Shown here in pieces: positions 19,297-32,938 of a stretch of DNA of 64,000 bases (its first letter is position 1; the number at the start of each line of letters is the position of its first letter). Source of the DNA: Caecitellus pseudoparvulus (Eukaryota; Bigyra: Bicosoecida); contig CBFFRQ010000064.1 of NCBI GenBank assembly GCA_965644315.1, positions 186,001-250,000 on the forward strand, read 5' to 3'. The translations under genes were made by a program, and so were the position numbers. The notes beneath the pieces are model-generated. The model ran no database searches and had not been told where the DNA came from. It saw only the letters and a list, made by a program, of their open reading frames with translations.

Positions 19297-20105
19297 ATGG
19301 GGCTGCTTGACCTCTTGCGCAAGTTGAAGAAGACAGAGAAGGAGGCACGAGTCCTCGTGCTGGGCCTTGACAATGCTGGCAAGACCACCATCCTGAAGGC
19401 CCTGTCTGAGGAAGACATCACGCAGTGCGTGCACCAGCTTCCGCTGCGCCGGAGCCGTTTGCCCCTGTGAACCCCTGCTGCGGCACATGTGCCCCTCCAC
19501 AGCATCATGCCTACCCAAGGCTTCAACATCAAGAGTCTGCAGAAGGACGGCTTCAAGCTGAATGTGTGGGACGTCGGTGGTGCGTGGCAACGGACAAGAA
19601 AAGTCTCCAGCATTCACCGCGCACTCCTGACGCACGCGAGGCCCATGCGCAGGTCAGAAGGCCATCCGCCCATACTGGAGGAACTACTATGACAACACTG
19701 ATGCCTTGGTACGTTGTCTCGTGGCGGAGCATTGCCTGCTGCTGCAGCACTTGAATCGACCCAGTAGCGCCGCAACGCCCCCCTGCCTCCACACTCCCCC
19801 AGGTGTTTGTCATTGACAGTGCGGACCAAGACCGCCTGGAGGAGGTCAACGCGGAGATGACCAAGCTGCTCACTGACGAAGACAAGCTTGCCGGCGTTCC
19901 TCTGCTCGTCTTCGCCAACAAGCAGGACTTGCTCTCCGCCATGTCTGCCGAGGACATTGCCACTGGCCTCAACCTGCATGGCATCAAGGACCGCTCATGG
20001 CAGATCCAAGCTTGCTCTGCAAAGGGTGGTGAGGGTTTGCAGGATGGCATGGAGTGGCTCGTGCAGATCATCCAAGAGCGTGAAGGAGAGGCAGCGAAAA
20101 AGTAG
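19297..20105 (+). CDS. ARL3: ADP-ribosylation factor-like GTPase ARL3
   Basis: Four exons: 19297-19424, 19503-19579, 19653-19708 and 19803-20105, with introns of 78, 73 and 94 bp (donors GTGCGT, GTGCGT, GTACGT). The spliced product is 187 aa. It begins [20 protein letters not shown] and has G1 GLDNAGKT at 23-30, switch I with [10 protein letters not shown], switch II WDVGGQ at 65-70 followed by [20 protein letters not shown], the guanine-specificity motif FANKQDLL, and SCSA-like [20 protein letters not shown] and [19 protein letters not shown] are diagnostic of ARL3 rather than ARF or ARL2. ARL3 releases lipidated cargo from UNC119 and PDE6D-type carriers in cilia. With AK7 2 kb away it supports a ciliated cell. 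The gene ends 205 bp before the first giant gene. Confidence 0.96.
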
Positions 20106-20220
20106 GCTGTCCTGAATTCAGTGTCCTCCCACCTCCACACCTCAGCCAAAACCACGAATCTGCGGCCACGTACTGCTTTTGGCAAGGTCCATTGCCAAAC
20201 TGCAGAACGTGTTGTCGTCC

Positions 20221-23200
20221 TTCCCCGCTCTCCTGTGTTTGTGGAGAGCCTCTTCGTGCACGGCCCGCCGAAGCTAAAGCTTGCGGGATTGGCTTGCCGA
20301 CCACAGCACCATGCACCTCGCTGCTGCGCTGCGCCGCTCGGCCCTCGCCCTGCTAGTTGGACTCGCTTGCAGCAGCCTTGCTGTGGGAAAATGCCAAGAC
20401 GGGGCTGACTCTGATTGTGCCCGCGAGGCAGAGACCCCGCAGCAGCTTCACATGTTTCGAGGCCTGAGCTCGGCGAAGCCATCGCACGGCCTGCCACAGG
20501 GCCGATTCAACGCCCACCCAGTGGATGCAGAGAGCAAGAGAGCCCTGCAAGATGCTTCCCAACGCCATGCCTCCAGACAGCTCACAGAGACCACTGTCGA
20601 GGAGGAGCACGAGCACGATGAGCCCCCCCCAGAGGACCAGCTGAACTTGGAGCTTCAGGCAGCGTTTCAAGCTCTGGAGGGCGCAGAGGGGTACAAGAGC
20701 CTCGCACAAAGCGTTGCCCGCCGCAGCCTGTGCAGTGCTGGGCAGTACTACCGCACCAAGAAGAAGTGGTTCAAGGTATGCACCTCGGCGGTCGGAAAGG
20801 CACAGCGAGTTGCCGGCTCAGAGGCCGTCTTCAACCTGGCCTCATGTGCCCACAATGTGCACCCACCATGGCCCCCCCTGCACAGAAAAAGAAGTCCTGC
20901 CACAACTGTGCAGCGGGCACCTACTCCACCCATGGCGGCAACAAGAACTGCTACAGCTGCAACTCCGTGCGTGCAACCGCCGCTGCCCAACCTCCGCACC
21001 AAAGCACGACGCTGAGGTGTTTAGCACGTGAAGCCAGCCCTGCACACCACTCGCTGTGCACCTGCACAGGGCCGGTATGCCTCTGGAAGTGGCAGGACCA
21101 CGTGCACCCCCTGCTCCATTGGTGCGTTACCTGGCGCCTCGCCTGCCTCGCACTCCAAGCCACCCCCAACACACTCACGCATGCAGGCTTCTACAACACG
21201 GCATCCGCCCGTTCGTCATGCACCCGGTGTCCCTCCGGCAAGACTACCACGTCTGTCGGCTCCACATCATGCACCTTGTGCCCGTACGGGACGTACACGC
21301 CCCCAGGTGGCTGGTCGTGCTCCAACTGCCCCTCCGGCAAGTTCAGCGACACCAGGGGAGCCTCTTCTTGCAAAAACTGTTTGGCTGGCAAGTACGCTCC
21401 TTCTCCTGCCCATGGACCTTCCTGTCTGAACTGCCCCCTTGGCCGCGCCCAGTCTGGGACCGGCGCCACGGGATGCCCGGCCTGCCCCTCGGGCCTCGTG
21501 GCCAAGACGACAGGCAGCGCCGCTTGCGTGACGTGCCAGGACAACTACTACGGCGCAAGTGACGGTGTCACGTGTGTGGCGTGCCCTGCCGGCAAGTACC
21601 GCGAGGGTGGCATCGCCCACTGCATCTGGTGCCCACCTGGCTACTACTGCCCTGGCGGAGGCCAGGCACGGCGAGCCTGCCGCCGGGCTTCCCACCACTG
21701 CCCAGGGTACATCCAGTACGTGCACACTCCCAGCAGCGAGCGGCTGACACAGCCAGGCTTCCAGTCTCTCGCGGATCAGAGTGGAAACTACATCGGTGAG
21801 CAGCCTTGCCCCACGGGCCACTTCTGCTGCTCGGGCACCGCCACTGCCTGTCCAGATGGCTACTACCAGCCGTCAACTGGCGGGCGCAAGTGCTTGCTCA
21901 ACTACGGCACTGCTGCAAACAACTGTGTGGAAAGCTGCCAATGTGTGGAGAAGGTGTCCGGCGCGTGCCGCATGCGCCCTGGCAAGTGCCGTGCCCGCAT
22001 TGATGAGACCGGGCAGTACCTGTGTGCCAATGACGGCCAGACGTACAAGACCATCTACCCGGCGACTGTGGACCCAAACAATGGCTGCAAGCGGTGTGTC
22101 GGCGCCAACACCAACACCATGCTCTGTCAGAACACCAATGGGAACTATGCCAGTGCCGCCTCGGCGTTCTGCGACTCCAACACCGCAGCTGGCCAAGCTA
22201 TGGTCAATCTCACCCCACGGTCTTTGAGCAGCGGAGAGGATGCCCCTGTCCCCATCGCGCCTGACGTCGTGCCATGGTATGCTGAGGAAGCAGCTGCACA
22301 GGATGAGGTGGCATCGGTCACCTCGCAGCAGCCCCGCCAACTGCAGCAAAGGACTGCCTACGGCACTGTGTGGTCGTCCGTGCCCGCCTCCTCAAATCTG
22401 CAATGCGATGATTTGGACCTGGACACGAAGGATGACATGTGTGTACCGCCCACGGCTGGCACTGACACCATCTGTGCCGGGCAGCCCCTGAACTGCAGCC
22501 CACAGTGCCAAGTCGGGGATGGCTCTCAGTGCGTGGCCAAGAGTGGCTGGTCCCACCACCCCAGCACCGGCTGTGGGTGCAAGATTGGCGGCGCGGATGT
22601 CCAGCAAGGTCAACTGGACCCTGCCAACACCTGCAAGGTGTGTGACATCGTCCGCTCCCACCTCGCCTACAGCTCCGAGCCTGACAACAAAGTCTGCAGC
22701 GACAACCAGTGGTGTCAGTATGACGACGCGTGTGTGTCCGGCACATGCCAAGGCAAGCCATACTTGTGCTCCCTGCACATGACACCTGGCGCCAGTGCCT
22801 CTTGCGAGATGTGGGACGAGGCTGCGGCGCCGTTGAACGTGGACTCCCTCGGCAATGTGCGTGGAGGCAGCCCCTCGTACGCGGACATGGTCAGCACGCC
22901 AGAGCTGCAGTGCAACGGCGCTGGCCCCAACTCCAACAACCAGGGCTGCAACAAGAAGAACCGCCCCGCAGGCTTTGAGTGCCGCCCTGCCAGGGATGCC
23001 TGCACTGCGGCTGTGGGCTGCCCGGGAAGTGCTGGCACGTGCCCACCCTATGCCCCCACCACGCCCACCATCACCCAGGGCTCACTAGGCTTCGATACGT
23101 CAAGCACCCATGTGCATGTGTCCAGCATCACTGGGGAGGCGTACATCACGAGCACCTCTGCTACCCTTCCCCTGACTTCCTCAGGGTGGAGCACTGCATG

Positions 23201-26200
23201 TGGGGACACCTGGTACGCCACCGGCGTGTACGACAACGCAGGCTCTTTCAATGTGCAGTGCACACCCAGCAACGTGGGCAGCATGACTGCCTTTTTCCAG
23301 GCTGGGGCTCTGCCAGGCACTCTGACCACGGACCCTGCAGCCCGCCTGCCAGCCAGTGCCACCTATGCTGATGGAGCTGTCGTTGTGGCGGTGCTGGCAG
23401 TGCACGGCATGGATGTGCCGGAGATCCCAGGGCCGCCACCACAGACTCAAGCGTGCTCCCCCGCCATCATGCTGGACTCCACACCTCCCGATGCTTCCTT
23501 GGCTACCGTGACAGCAGCAGCGGTGGACAGTGGCATCCTCGCGCAGGCAGCCGGCAACCCCAACTACGTCTACTCCTGTGCGGGGCCCACCTGCATGGGC
23601 TCAGCCACGTGCCAGGCGCACGTGGCGGCCCAGGTTGGAGGCTTTGTGGACCCTCACTCCATGGTCATGCAATATGAGATGCAGGCAGGTACCTCTGCGG
23701 GCGCCTCCGACATCCACGCCCCTGTCACCTCCCTTGCCACAGACGGCTCCTTCCTTGTGCACGAGCCACCTGCAGCTGCCCTGCCAGATGGCACCACAGT
23801 ACACATTTCCGTTCGTGCCCACAACGATGCAGGCTTGGCTTCCCCGTGGAAGCACGCTGCGAGCTGGGTGAAGGACTGTGCCAGCCCCACCATCGGGACA
23901 GGCACCGTCAAGCTGGTGCAGGACTCGCTTGCTCCTCAAGCCAATGCTGCAAACTGGGCGGCCCTCGCCGCTGCGCCAGAAGTGCACGCTCAAACCAGCG
24001 TCAGCGCCCTTGTTGCGTACTGGGGCCCCATCACAGACGCCCACACATCCATCGCATCCGTGCACGTCGCTGTCGGCACGCCCACTTCTCCCACGGCGGT
24101 GCAGGACTACACCGCACTGGCAGATCCGTCGGCACAAGGTGTCGCCCTGACCGGCTTCACGCTGGCGAATGGAGTGCAGTATGTCGTGACGGTCATGGCC
24201 CGGGATGCGGCTGGCAACGTGGTGTCAGAGACGTCTTCCCCCATCACCATTGACACGACGCCACCGCTGGCTGGGACTGCCCTGGACATCGCGCCTTTTG
24301 TGTGGAGCAAGCCGGCATTTGCGCCACCTGCCGCCCACAACTGGGTGGCCGCTGATGACTCGGACTTCTCTGCCTCCACGTCAGAGATGGCTGTCGCGTG
24401 TGCTGGCTTCAGCGAGCCACAATCCTCCCTCATGCACTACTACGTTGGCATCGGCACAGGCACAGCAGGTGCAGCCCGGCACGATGTGCTGGACTGGGTG
24501 CACCTGACCTCCTCCGGGGCTGTGACTGCGACGACCTTCGCAGCTCTGCAGGCTGGCTTGACGCTGACACACGGCACGCAGTACTTCATCACATGCCGTG
24601 TGGAGAACATGCTGGGCCTCGCCTCCTACGCCAGCTCAGATGGCTTCACAGTGGACACAGCGCCCCCTGCCGTCAGCGCGGTGCGCGAGACGGACGCACT
24701 GGACTTGAGCACAGACCTGGCATTCACAGCGTCACTCACGGAGCTCAACGTTGCGTGGGATGTGGTGCCATCACTGTCTGGCATCGCTGCTCACCACTTC
24801 CGCATCACGCCTGCCCCCCTCGCGGCGCCGGGTGGCTCAGACCTGTCCCAGTGGACGCCTGTGTCTGTGGCCAATGCCCAGTACCAGCATGCCACCGGCC
24901 TCACTCTGGCTGACAACACGCTGTACACGTGGGAGGTCCGCGCCACTGCGCACAACGGGCTCACAGCCACGGCGTCGTCCACTGGCATCACGACGGACTC
25001 CACCCCTTGTGATGGACTCAAGCCTGGTGACCTGTCAAGCTTTGCGCTGTTGGATGGCGCCGTGGCTGGGCAAGACGCCTCCCACGTCTCCAGTGCAGAC
25101 ACTGCGTTCCACATCACATGGAACACGCCAGTGCAAGATGCCACCTCTGGCTGCACAGTGACCTGGTCCATTGCGCTGGCTTCCGACCCCAACAACATCA
25201 AGTACTCCACAACCGTGGATGGCACTTCCCTGGCAGCCTCTGTGCCTACAAGCACCTGGCAACCCCAGTACCACGTGCAGTACGTCAACATTCTGCAAGC
25301 GGTGAACGGTGCTGGTGTGCCAGCTGGCCCCGCTCAGTCCAATGGCGTGGTTGTGACGGACATGCGCCCACAGATCAGCGCCATTGCGGATGTGGGCATG
25401 CTCCTGGACAACTTCGGCCTGCTGCAGACGGCAGTGGCGAAGGGGGTGGAGACACTCCCCACTGGCACCTTGTCGCAGGATGTGTCCATTGTGTCCACCA
25501 TTGACGCAGATGCTCAGCCCAATGTCACCCACCTTGCCGTGGCGTGGGCTGGCATCGTGGACACAGAGTCCGGACTGGACACCTTGGAAGTCTCCATGCT
25601 TGTGCGGGCAACACCCAAGTACATCGCTGTGGGGAAGCCGGACGTCTCGGCATACTCCACGCTAACGCCGTGGTCGCACGTCGCGTCTGTGGCCAGTGGA
25701 GACACACAAGCTGACATGCTGAGCGGGTTGCTGCGCCTGGATCCCGTCAACATCACACTGCCAGATGCTCACGTCGTCGTTGCCCTGCGCGCCACGAATC
25801 GTGTCGGGCACAGCTCTCTGTTCTACACGGACGGCATCTCCGTCTCCAGCTCCATCTTCTTCGCGCCAGACGCCAAGGTCATCGCGGTGGACAACACGAC
25901 TTTCGCGGACCAGCTGTACACGACATCCAACGAGTCAGTGTCTGCTGCTTGGCATGGCTTCCCGTACAACGTCCACTTCCCCATCACTCACTTTGAGTGG
26001 TTCTTGGGCACCACTGCCAAGGCCTGGGACATCCTGCCGCCCCAAGATGTGGGCATGGCCATGTCTGGCACAGCTACAGGGCTCGCCTTGCCTCATGGCT
26101 CGTCGTTCTTCGTCACTACCAGCGCGCACCGAGGCGGCGGCCAGTCAGTGAACATCTCCTCCACGGAAGTCGTGGTGGACTTGACACCCTGTGAGGTCAG

Positions 26201-29200
26201 CGTGCAGTCAGTAGCTGTCCTGTCTTCGAACAGCATCCAGGTGGACTTCAAGGCTGCTGACCTGGAGAGTGGCGTCCTCGCTACCTACGTCGCACTCGGA
26301 ACGACACCTGGTGGCACACAGCTCTTGCCCTTCACGCAGGCCTCTGGCTTTGCTGAGCGCTCCAGTTTGGCTAGTGCGAGCCCGGTGCGCTTTGCAGGGA
26401 CACCCCTGGCGTTCGATTACCCTGATGGTGCGCCTGTGCATGTCACAGTGCAGTGCGTGAACAATGCTGGTGCGTACAGCTCACAGCTGGATGGGGGGGC
26501 CTCAGCAGCGCTGGACGTCTCCCCGCCAGTGCCCCTGGCTGCACCCCAAGTTGTGCCAGCAGCGGCTTGCTCTGGCGGCAGCATCTCAGATGCTGCACTG
26601 CAGCACGCATCTCTGGGTGCCGGTGCAATGACCAGTGCGGTAGCTGCAGGGGGGCTCGCGTGCGCCTTCCCCAAGTGGGCTGAGCCACACTCCGCCGTCG
26701 ACTCATACACCGCCTCGCTTCTGCATGTCACGCCCACGGCAGGCGGTGGCACAAGCAGTGTCATGCTTGGGAGCTCTGTTACAGTGCCTGCTAGCTCCAT
26801 TGCGGGCGACAACGCCTGCGTGCAGCCGAGTGTGAACCTGTCCAGCATCGCTGCTCTGTCCATCCGGGGCGGCGCTCGCGTGGTGTGTGGAGTCATGGCT
26901 TCCAACACCCAAGGCGCCAACTCTGCCGTCCTCCACTCCTCGCCCGGCATTGTTGTAGACCCGTCACCCCCAACTGTGGCTGCCCTTCGCCTGGATCAGG
27001 GCAACGGCGCGAGCCCAGCAGCGGCTGGCTCCGGCATGGACCTGCTGGCGACCAGCTCGTACACGGGTGCAGCACCCGATGCTTGGATCAGTGACATCAG
27101 CCGAGGCCTGGCCATCTCGTGGGAAGCTGTGGACATGGAGAGCACCATTAAGGCCATTTCAGTGAGCATTGTGGATGCAGACTCGACCCTTGAGATTGTC
27201 CCAGGTGGGCCCATCGCCATCCATGGCCAGGGCACCGTCGCCAATGTCGGACCTGCAGACTCAGGAGCCCCCTCCTTCTGGGCAATCGACACAAGTGCTG
27301 GGTCCACGGACGCCAGCGGGGCTGCTGTTCGCGCGGCGCTCCTGGCTGGCCAGCGCATCACGGTGTCGGTTACAGTGCAGAACGGTGCTGGCGTGAACAC
27401 CACGGCCACAGGCACCACCGTCCTGGCCCACGATGCTGACGGACCTGTCCCTGGCAGCGTCACCGTGGACGCCTCTGGTGTGGCAGCCACTCTGTCAGGT
27501 GCCATGGCGCCGCTGCCTCTGGCTTGGATCGCAGTGGCAGACCTAGAGAGCTGCTGTGATGGCGTCGTGGGTGTGCCCACCTTGCTCATGGATGCAGCAG
27601 CCGGAACGTCACAAGGCGTTGTGGACAGCAGTACCGGAACGCCCCGCCTGGCGGTGGCCTTTGCCCCGGAACGTGCATGGACTGCCGTCCCGCTCACTCT
27701 CACGAACTTCACTGACGCCACCTCGGGCATCGGCAGTATCGATGTCAACGTCGTGCCCTACGGGTCACTATCCGCGGCTCTGGCCACCCAAGGCCTCCCA
27801 GCATTCTCAAGTGTGCCACCAACTACGTCAGTGCCCCCCACCACAGCCTCCGTGCAGCCATCTTTGATCACACCTGATGCAGGTGCAGCGTACAGCCTCA
27901 TGGCTACCGCTGTGAATGGTGCCGGGGTCGTCACGACAAGTGTCGGCAAGGAGGTGCTCGTCTTCGATACGACTGCCCCAGAGGCGCCGGCAGGGGTGTC
28001 CATGAGCCAGGTCGTGCTTGATGGTGTGCCAGTGTCAGGGGGAGTCTCCAGCGCAGCTGCTCCCCTGGCTGCCATGCAGGGCCTGCCCATGAACGGCCCA
28101 GACCACCCCCACTCTGCCTCGCAAGCGTCAGGGGACACCTTCGCTTGCCGATGGCACCCAATGGTGGACCCACAGTCAGGCGTCGTGCTGTACCGGGTGG
28201 CGCTGGGCACCCCAGCAGACCCTGAAGCATTCATGCCCTTCACAGCAGTGCCACGCACAGCCTCCACGAGTCATGGCTTGCTTCAGTACACTCACGTTGG
28301 CAACGGTGCATCACCTGCCTCTGTCGGAACAGGCACTGTGTTCTCCACCAGCCCTGCTGCAGCAGCAGTGCTTGTGGGCAGCTCTGGCTCCACCTCCACA
28401 CTTGAGGATGGCACGATGGGTGTTGCTGTGAGGCTGGACACTGCAGTGCCGCAGGGCGGCAAGGTTGTGTGCCATTTGCAAGCCGTCAACGGTGCCGGCC
28501 TCGTCGCCCACACTGCATCTCAAGGCGTGACGGTGGATGCCACTCCGCCCGTGCCACAGGCCGAGGCCACGACTGGGACACCCACTTCTCCCTCTGTGGA
28601 AGTGCCGCAAACAGTGGCCAGTGCTTTTGACCCCCTGCGCGTCCGGTTTGCGCTCCTGGTGGACCTGCAATCCGGCAGCCCGTCCGGGACGTACCAGGTG
28701 GCTGCCGGCACGGCACGGGGCTCTGCTGATGTCCTGGGCTGGACCCCGCTGTCCCTCCCTCGAGCTGTGCAAAGCGGGCTGGATGCCCTCGCACACTCGC
28801 CGTCTGCAGCCATCGGTCTGCCCAAGGAAGTTGTCTTGCACTTGCGGGAGGATGCCATTGTTGCACACCTGGCCCAGCAGCCGGCTACCCCGCTGCATGT
28901 AGGCATCCGCGCCGCAAACGGCGCAGGCGCCGTCACCACCGCCTGGTCCGTGGCAGGCGTCACTCGTGACACGAGCCCGCCCACTGTTGGCCAGGTGGCC
29001 TTCGTAGCAAGTCCTGGTGGCACTTCAGCGCCCAGCGGTGCAGACTGCTCTGCCTCTTTCTCGGTGCAGGGGACAGTCGTGTCGCCGTCTGAGCTGGAGG
29101 AGCCAGTGTTCGTGAGCGGCTTCCAGGCACTGCACGTGAAAGCCTGCGGCTTCACCGACGCCGAGTCCGGCATCCAGCACTACTCAGTCGCAGTGCTGTC

Positions 29201-32200
29201 CACCAGCACTGGCTTTGTGCCCAACAGCGCCAGCACGGTGCACGACCTGGTCCCCGCTGTGCAGCTGGCCAGGGGCTCAGACAGTCTGCGCGTGAGCTTG
29301 CCTCCGCCGTCCTGGGCGCCAGCTGGCAGCCGCAGCACGGCCACCACACCAACAGGCAGTGTGCAGGTGTCAGGCGTCACCTCCTCGCAGATGCACGGCA
29401 GGGCTGTGTTTGCCGTCGTGACAGCGACCTCCGCGTCTGGCGCCGCCGTGCTCGCCTCCTCCTCCCCCATCGTCGTGGATGCCCGCCCTCCCCCCGTCCG
29501 GCGTGTCTGTGTCAGCATCACCAACGCAACGTCTGCAGCCACAGCCCGCACCGACCTCAGCTCTTGTGCCGCCGATGAGGGTGCCCCTGTCCCACTTGTG
29601 GACTGTGCCTGTGGCGAGCGCCGACGAACCCTCCCTCTCATGGTCACGTGGGCTACCCTGCAAGATGACGTGTCTGGCGTTGCGACTGTGCGCGTCTCCG
29701 TCACCGCTGAGCCAGGCACGTCAAGTGCGCCTAGCACCCTGCAGCTGCTTGACGAGGAGGTGTACGATGTGCAGGCTGCTAGCGCCTTGTTCAAGGCGTC
29801 ACCCGGTGCGCTCACCAGCATCCCCCGCGCCCCCACCCTGCATCAGGTGGTGCTCTCTGGTCCAGCGCTCAGCAACCTGCTGGATGGACAGGAACTGGTG
29901 GCCACAGTGACTGTCACTGACCGAGCAGGCAACACTGCAAGTGCCTCGTCGGTGCCTCGCATCGTGGACTCCACGGCACCACATGTAGCTCCCCCTGTCT
30001 TGACCACCTTGCCAGGCATGGTGACGGCCCCCACAGCTGTCAGCTTGAATGACGCCCTGTCCATCTCCAGCACTGTCACAGAGCAGCACTGTGCCGCCGC
30101 CGCCTACGTGACATGCGCCTGTGTGTGGGATGCGACCCTGCGAGCAGTGCCCGTGACATGCGCCGATGTGGACACCAGCACTGTCGGGCGGGACAACCCC
30201 AACACCGTCACGACCGCCGCCGATGGCAGTGTCTGCGCTGTCCAGTGGCGGGACATGAGCAGTGCTGCACCAGCCAACAGCTTGGCCGTCGTGCACCGCT
30301 TCGAGGGCATCCTGGTCAGCACCCTCGTGTCTGCCCTGCCGTCAAGTGTCGCCAGCGCCAGCTCTGGGTCTCCGCTTGCGCTGGCTGTGTCTCTGAAGGC
30401 CGTGAATGCCGCTGGTCTCGACAGCACAGATCCAGCTATCGGCTCCAGCGCCCCGACTGCGCCGGCAACCGGCCCAGTCCTGCCCGTCATTCGGGGCGGC
30501 CCTGTCTTGCCCTCCGGGCAGGTGAAGGAGGTGAGCCCCGCTGATGCAGCCGCCGCTGCCACGGCCTGTGCCAGCACTCTGGATGTCGACGCTGTCCGGG
30601 GCTCTGGCCTCGCCGCTGACCTGTCCATCACCATGTGCTGGCCCCACTTCAAGCAGTCAGCCCACGCAACCACGGCGGCAGGCGTTGATGTGGTGTACGA
30701 AGTGGCCGCTGCCAGCACTGCTGGAGGTGTCCGGGGTGCTTCCTTCGTCGCTGTGCCTCCTGGCAGTACGACCTTCACGCTGTCAGGCCTGCCCGCGACG
30801 GATGGCACTGTCATGTTCACATGTGTGCGTGCGACGTCCCTCGTGAGTGGCTTGGCCACTGTGGCCTGCTCGGATGGCTTCGTCGTCGCCGCTTCGGCCC
30901 CCGCACTGCGCGAGACTATGGAAGCTGGCAGCCTGCTGCCGCCATCTGCCGTGGCGCCTGGCGCTCGTGCTGCTGCGGCGCAGCTGGCGGCAGGCGGCAA
31001 TGCCACGCGCCAGGACACAAACACCGCCTTGGGGTCCATCACCAGTGCCAGTGCTGGCTTGCTGGCAGCCTCCACCACCGCCCGGCGCGCTGCTGTCTAC
31101 GCCAACGGAGCCGAAGGTGTGTCAGCAGTCTTTGCTGGTGCGCTGCTTGGCACTGCGGGGCAGGCTTTCACCCTCTTTGCTGCGCCCGACTCGGCCTCGC
31201 CTCAGCCACAGACCCTGCCCCGCATCCTCGCTGACATCGACGGCGTGGCCACGCCACACTTCTGCTACCTCGTGGCGCGCCCCACTGGCAACTCCACCAC
31301 TCCCACCTTGCCACTGCCTGCCTCCAGCACCTTCCTCACAGGCCTGGGCGCCAGCGTGGTGCCAGCCACGGTGCTGACAGTGGACGCACAAGCTCCATCC
31401 ATGCCTGCTGTGATGCAGTGTGAGCTCACTGCCGCTTGGGCATGGGATGGATCCACCTGGACCTCTGGCCCCCTGCAGCATGGGGGGCAGTACATCGCCG
31501 CAGTCATGGCTGTCGCACCCGGCGCCAACATCACCGAGGAAGTCACCACCACCATCGCTTTCAGCACGCCAGTCATTGTCGACATGACTGCGCCAGCTGG
31601 TGTCATTGTGGAGCTGGGTGACTCGGCAGATGCCTCGGCAGGCGATGCCGCTGCAGCAGCTGTCGCAAACTTGATGCAGGCTGCCACTGGAGACTCCAGC
31701 TCAGGCACACCCACAGGAGTCGTGTCTGAGGCCGATCAAGATGCGGCTGACGCTGCTGCAGCAGCACCCCTGACCTTCCACTCAATCACGTCTGTGGACG
31801 TCGTGCCCCTGGCTGTGGTGGACCCCAACACCACCTCCCTCAAGGCCCCCACCGGCATGCTGTCCGCCACACAAGTCGGCACTGCCCTGACTGACCCCGC
31901 CATCCAGGATGGCGACCACAGCGCCGCCATGCAGCGGGCTGTGTCCCTGTACGAGCAGGTGGTGTCGGCCTCCGCACAGGGCATCACAACCCCTGCTCGC
32001 ATCGCGGCAGCCTTCGCAGCGGGCCTCGTCGCCCTGGACGCCTCCTGCCAGAGCAGCCTCAATGCCTCCCTGCCAGTGGCGTGGGATGTGCAGGATGCCG
32101 ACTCCTGCATCGAGTGGGTGGCCCTGGGCGTTGGCAGCAACCCAGCGGAGGGTGACGTGGATGACATCTCCCCCTTCGTGCCCGTGAGGCCCGAGCTACA

Positions 32201-32473
32201 GGGGGCGTCCCTGCACCTCCCTGTCCTGGCAACCCTGCCTGCCTCTGCCACGGTGTTCCCCGTGCTGTCTGTCATGAACTGCGCAGGCCACTCATCCTTC
32301 GTGGTCGGCACCGGCATCACGCTGCAGCCTGCGGCGGATGGCGCTGCTCCGGGGGATGCCCCGCTGGTGTGCGTTGGTAATGTGGGTGGGCAGCAGCAGC
32401 CGCCGACGCTGCAAGACGACTTCCGTGCACTGTCCAGTGGCGACACGATGGCCGGCTGAAGAGCCTGGCGTTG
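20221..32473 (+). repeat. tandem duplication unit, copy 1 (12.25 kb)
   Basis: This block is almost identical to 32939-45194 at a constant offset of 12,718 bp, rising to 12,721 after a 3-bp indel. It starts 90 bp before the giant-gene ATG (at TTCCCCGCTCTCC) and ends 14 bp after the stop (at GCGTTG). Introns are duplicated too, so this is a genomic rather than cDNA duplication. Sequence outside the boundaries shows no clear similarity. Confidence 0.97.
20311..32459 (+). CDS. giant secreted/extracellular repeat protein, copy 1 (about 3,956 aa)
   Basis: Four exons: 20311-20775, 20886-20966, 21070-21121 and 21187-32459 (introns 110, 103 and 65 bp; donors GTATGC, GTGCGT, GTGCGT). The ATG at 20311 opens a classic signal peptide (LALLVGLACSSLAVG). 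Residues to about 150 are charged linker. Residues about 155-360 hold GCC2/GCC3 (ephrin-receptor-like) cysteine repeats (CHNCAAGTYSTHGGNKNC, CPSGKFSDTRGASSC). A further Cys-rich part reaches about residue 850. The rest, over 2,900 residues, is repeats of about 115-200 residues with W/F-x-D-x-[EQ]-S-G, an A-x-N-x-A-G turn, and a closing D-x-[ST]-P-P-like motif (LDSTPP, IDTTPP, VDTAPP, LDVSPP, VDPSPP, VDATPP, RDTSPP). This resembles FN3/Ig-like repeats of animal surface proteins. No C-terminal membrane helix is visible. Likely an extracellular adhesin, matrix or flagellar-hair protein; function inferred only from architecture. Confidence 0.85.
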
Positions 32474-32938
32474 GTGATCTGACCGATTGCCGCGTGAGCC
32501 GATTTGGACGCCCACCTTACCATCCAAGGTTTTCCTTCAACACGCTCAACTTGCTTTGCATCACCCTGTTTTGCTTTGCTGCTCTCTTTTTTGGGTCATC
32601 CAATCTTTCAATGCATCCGTTGAGAATTTAGGATTGCCTTGCTCGAGCTGTCCTTCTTCACTTTGCACCATGGTGGCACACGTAGAACGACCGCCAAGCC
32701 TCCGAAGAGCCCCATGGGAACCTTCAAGGACGGTGAAAATGTTGTTGGAGCTGTATCCTTATTGCGAAACAGCTTGCTGCGGCACACACTTCGCCTTCTG
32801 CGGCGGTTGCGGTGGGCAGAGGAAGGCTTCGTTCGCCAGGGCACATCAGGCCGGCCCATCCACGGTCCAGGCCCCAAATCACATATTCCACCAAACCATG
32901 GACAGTTGGGACACCCTTGAAATCTCAGGGTGTTCTAG
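32474..32938. other. unique spacer between the duplicated giant genes
   Basis: 465 bp with no clear match to the spacer downstream of copy 2 (45195 onward) or upstream of copy 1, apart from a faint CGATTTGGA-containing stretch and shared TGTTTTGCTTT near 32,565 and 45,210. Noticeably more T-rich than the genes. It must hold the 3' UTR and terminator of copy 1 and most of the promoter of copy 2. No coding exon recognised. Confidence 0.7.

Noticed and set aside
20281-20310. Start of the first giant gene at a TTG 30 bp upstream.
   Set aside because: This is a nuclear eukaryotic gene; the ATG at 20311 begins directly with the signal peptide, and copy 2 has an ATG at the equivalent position.
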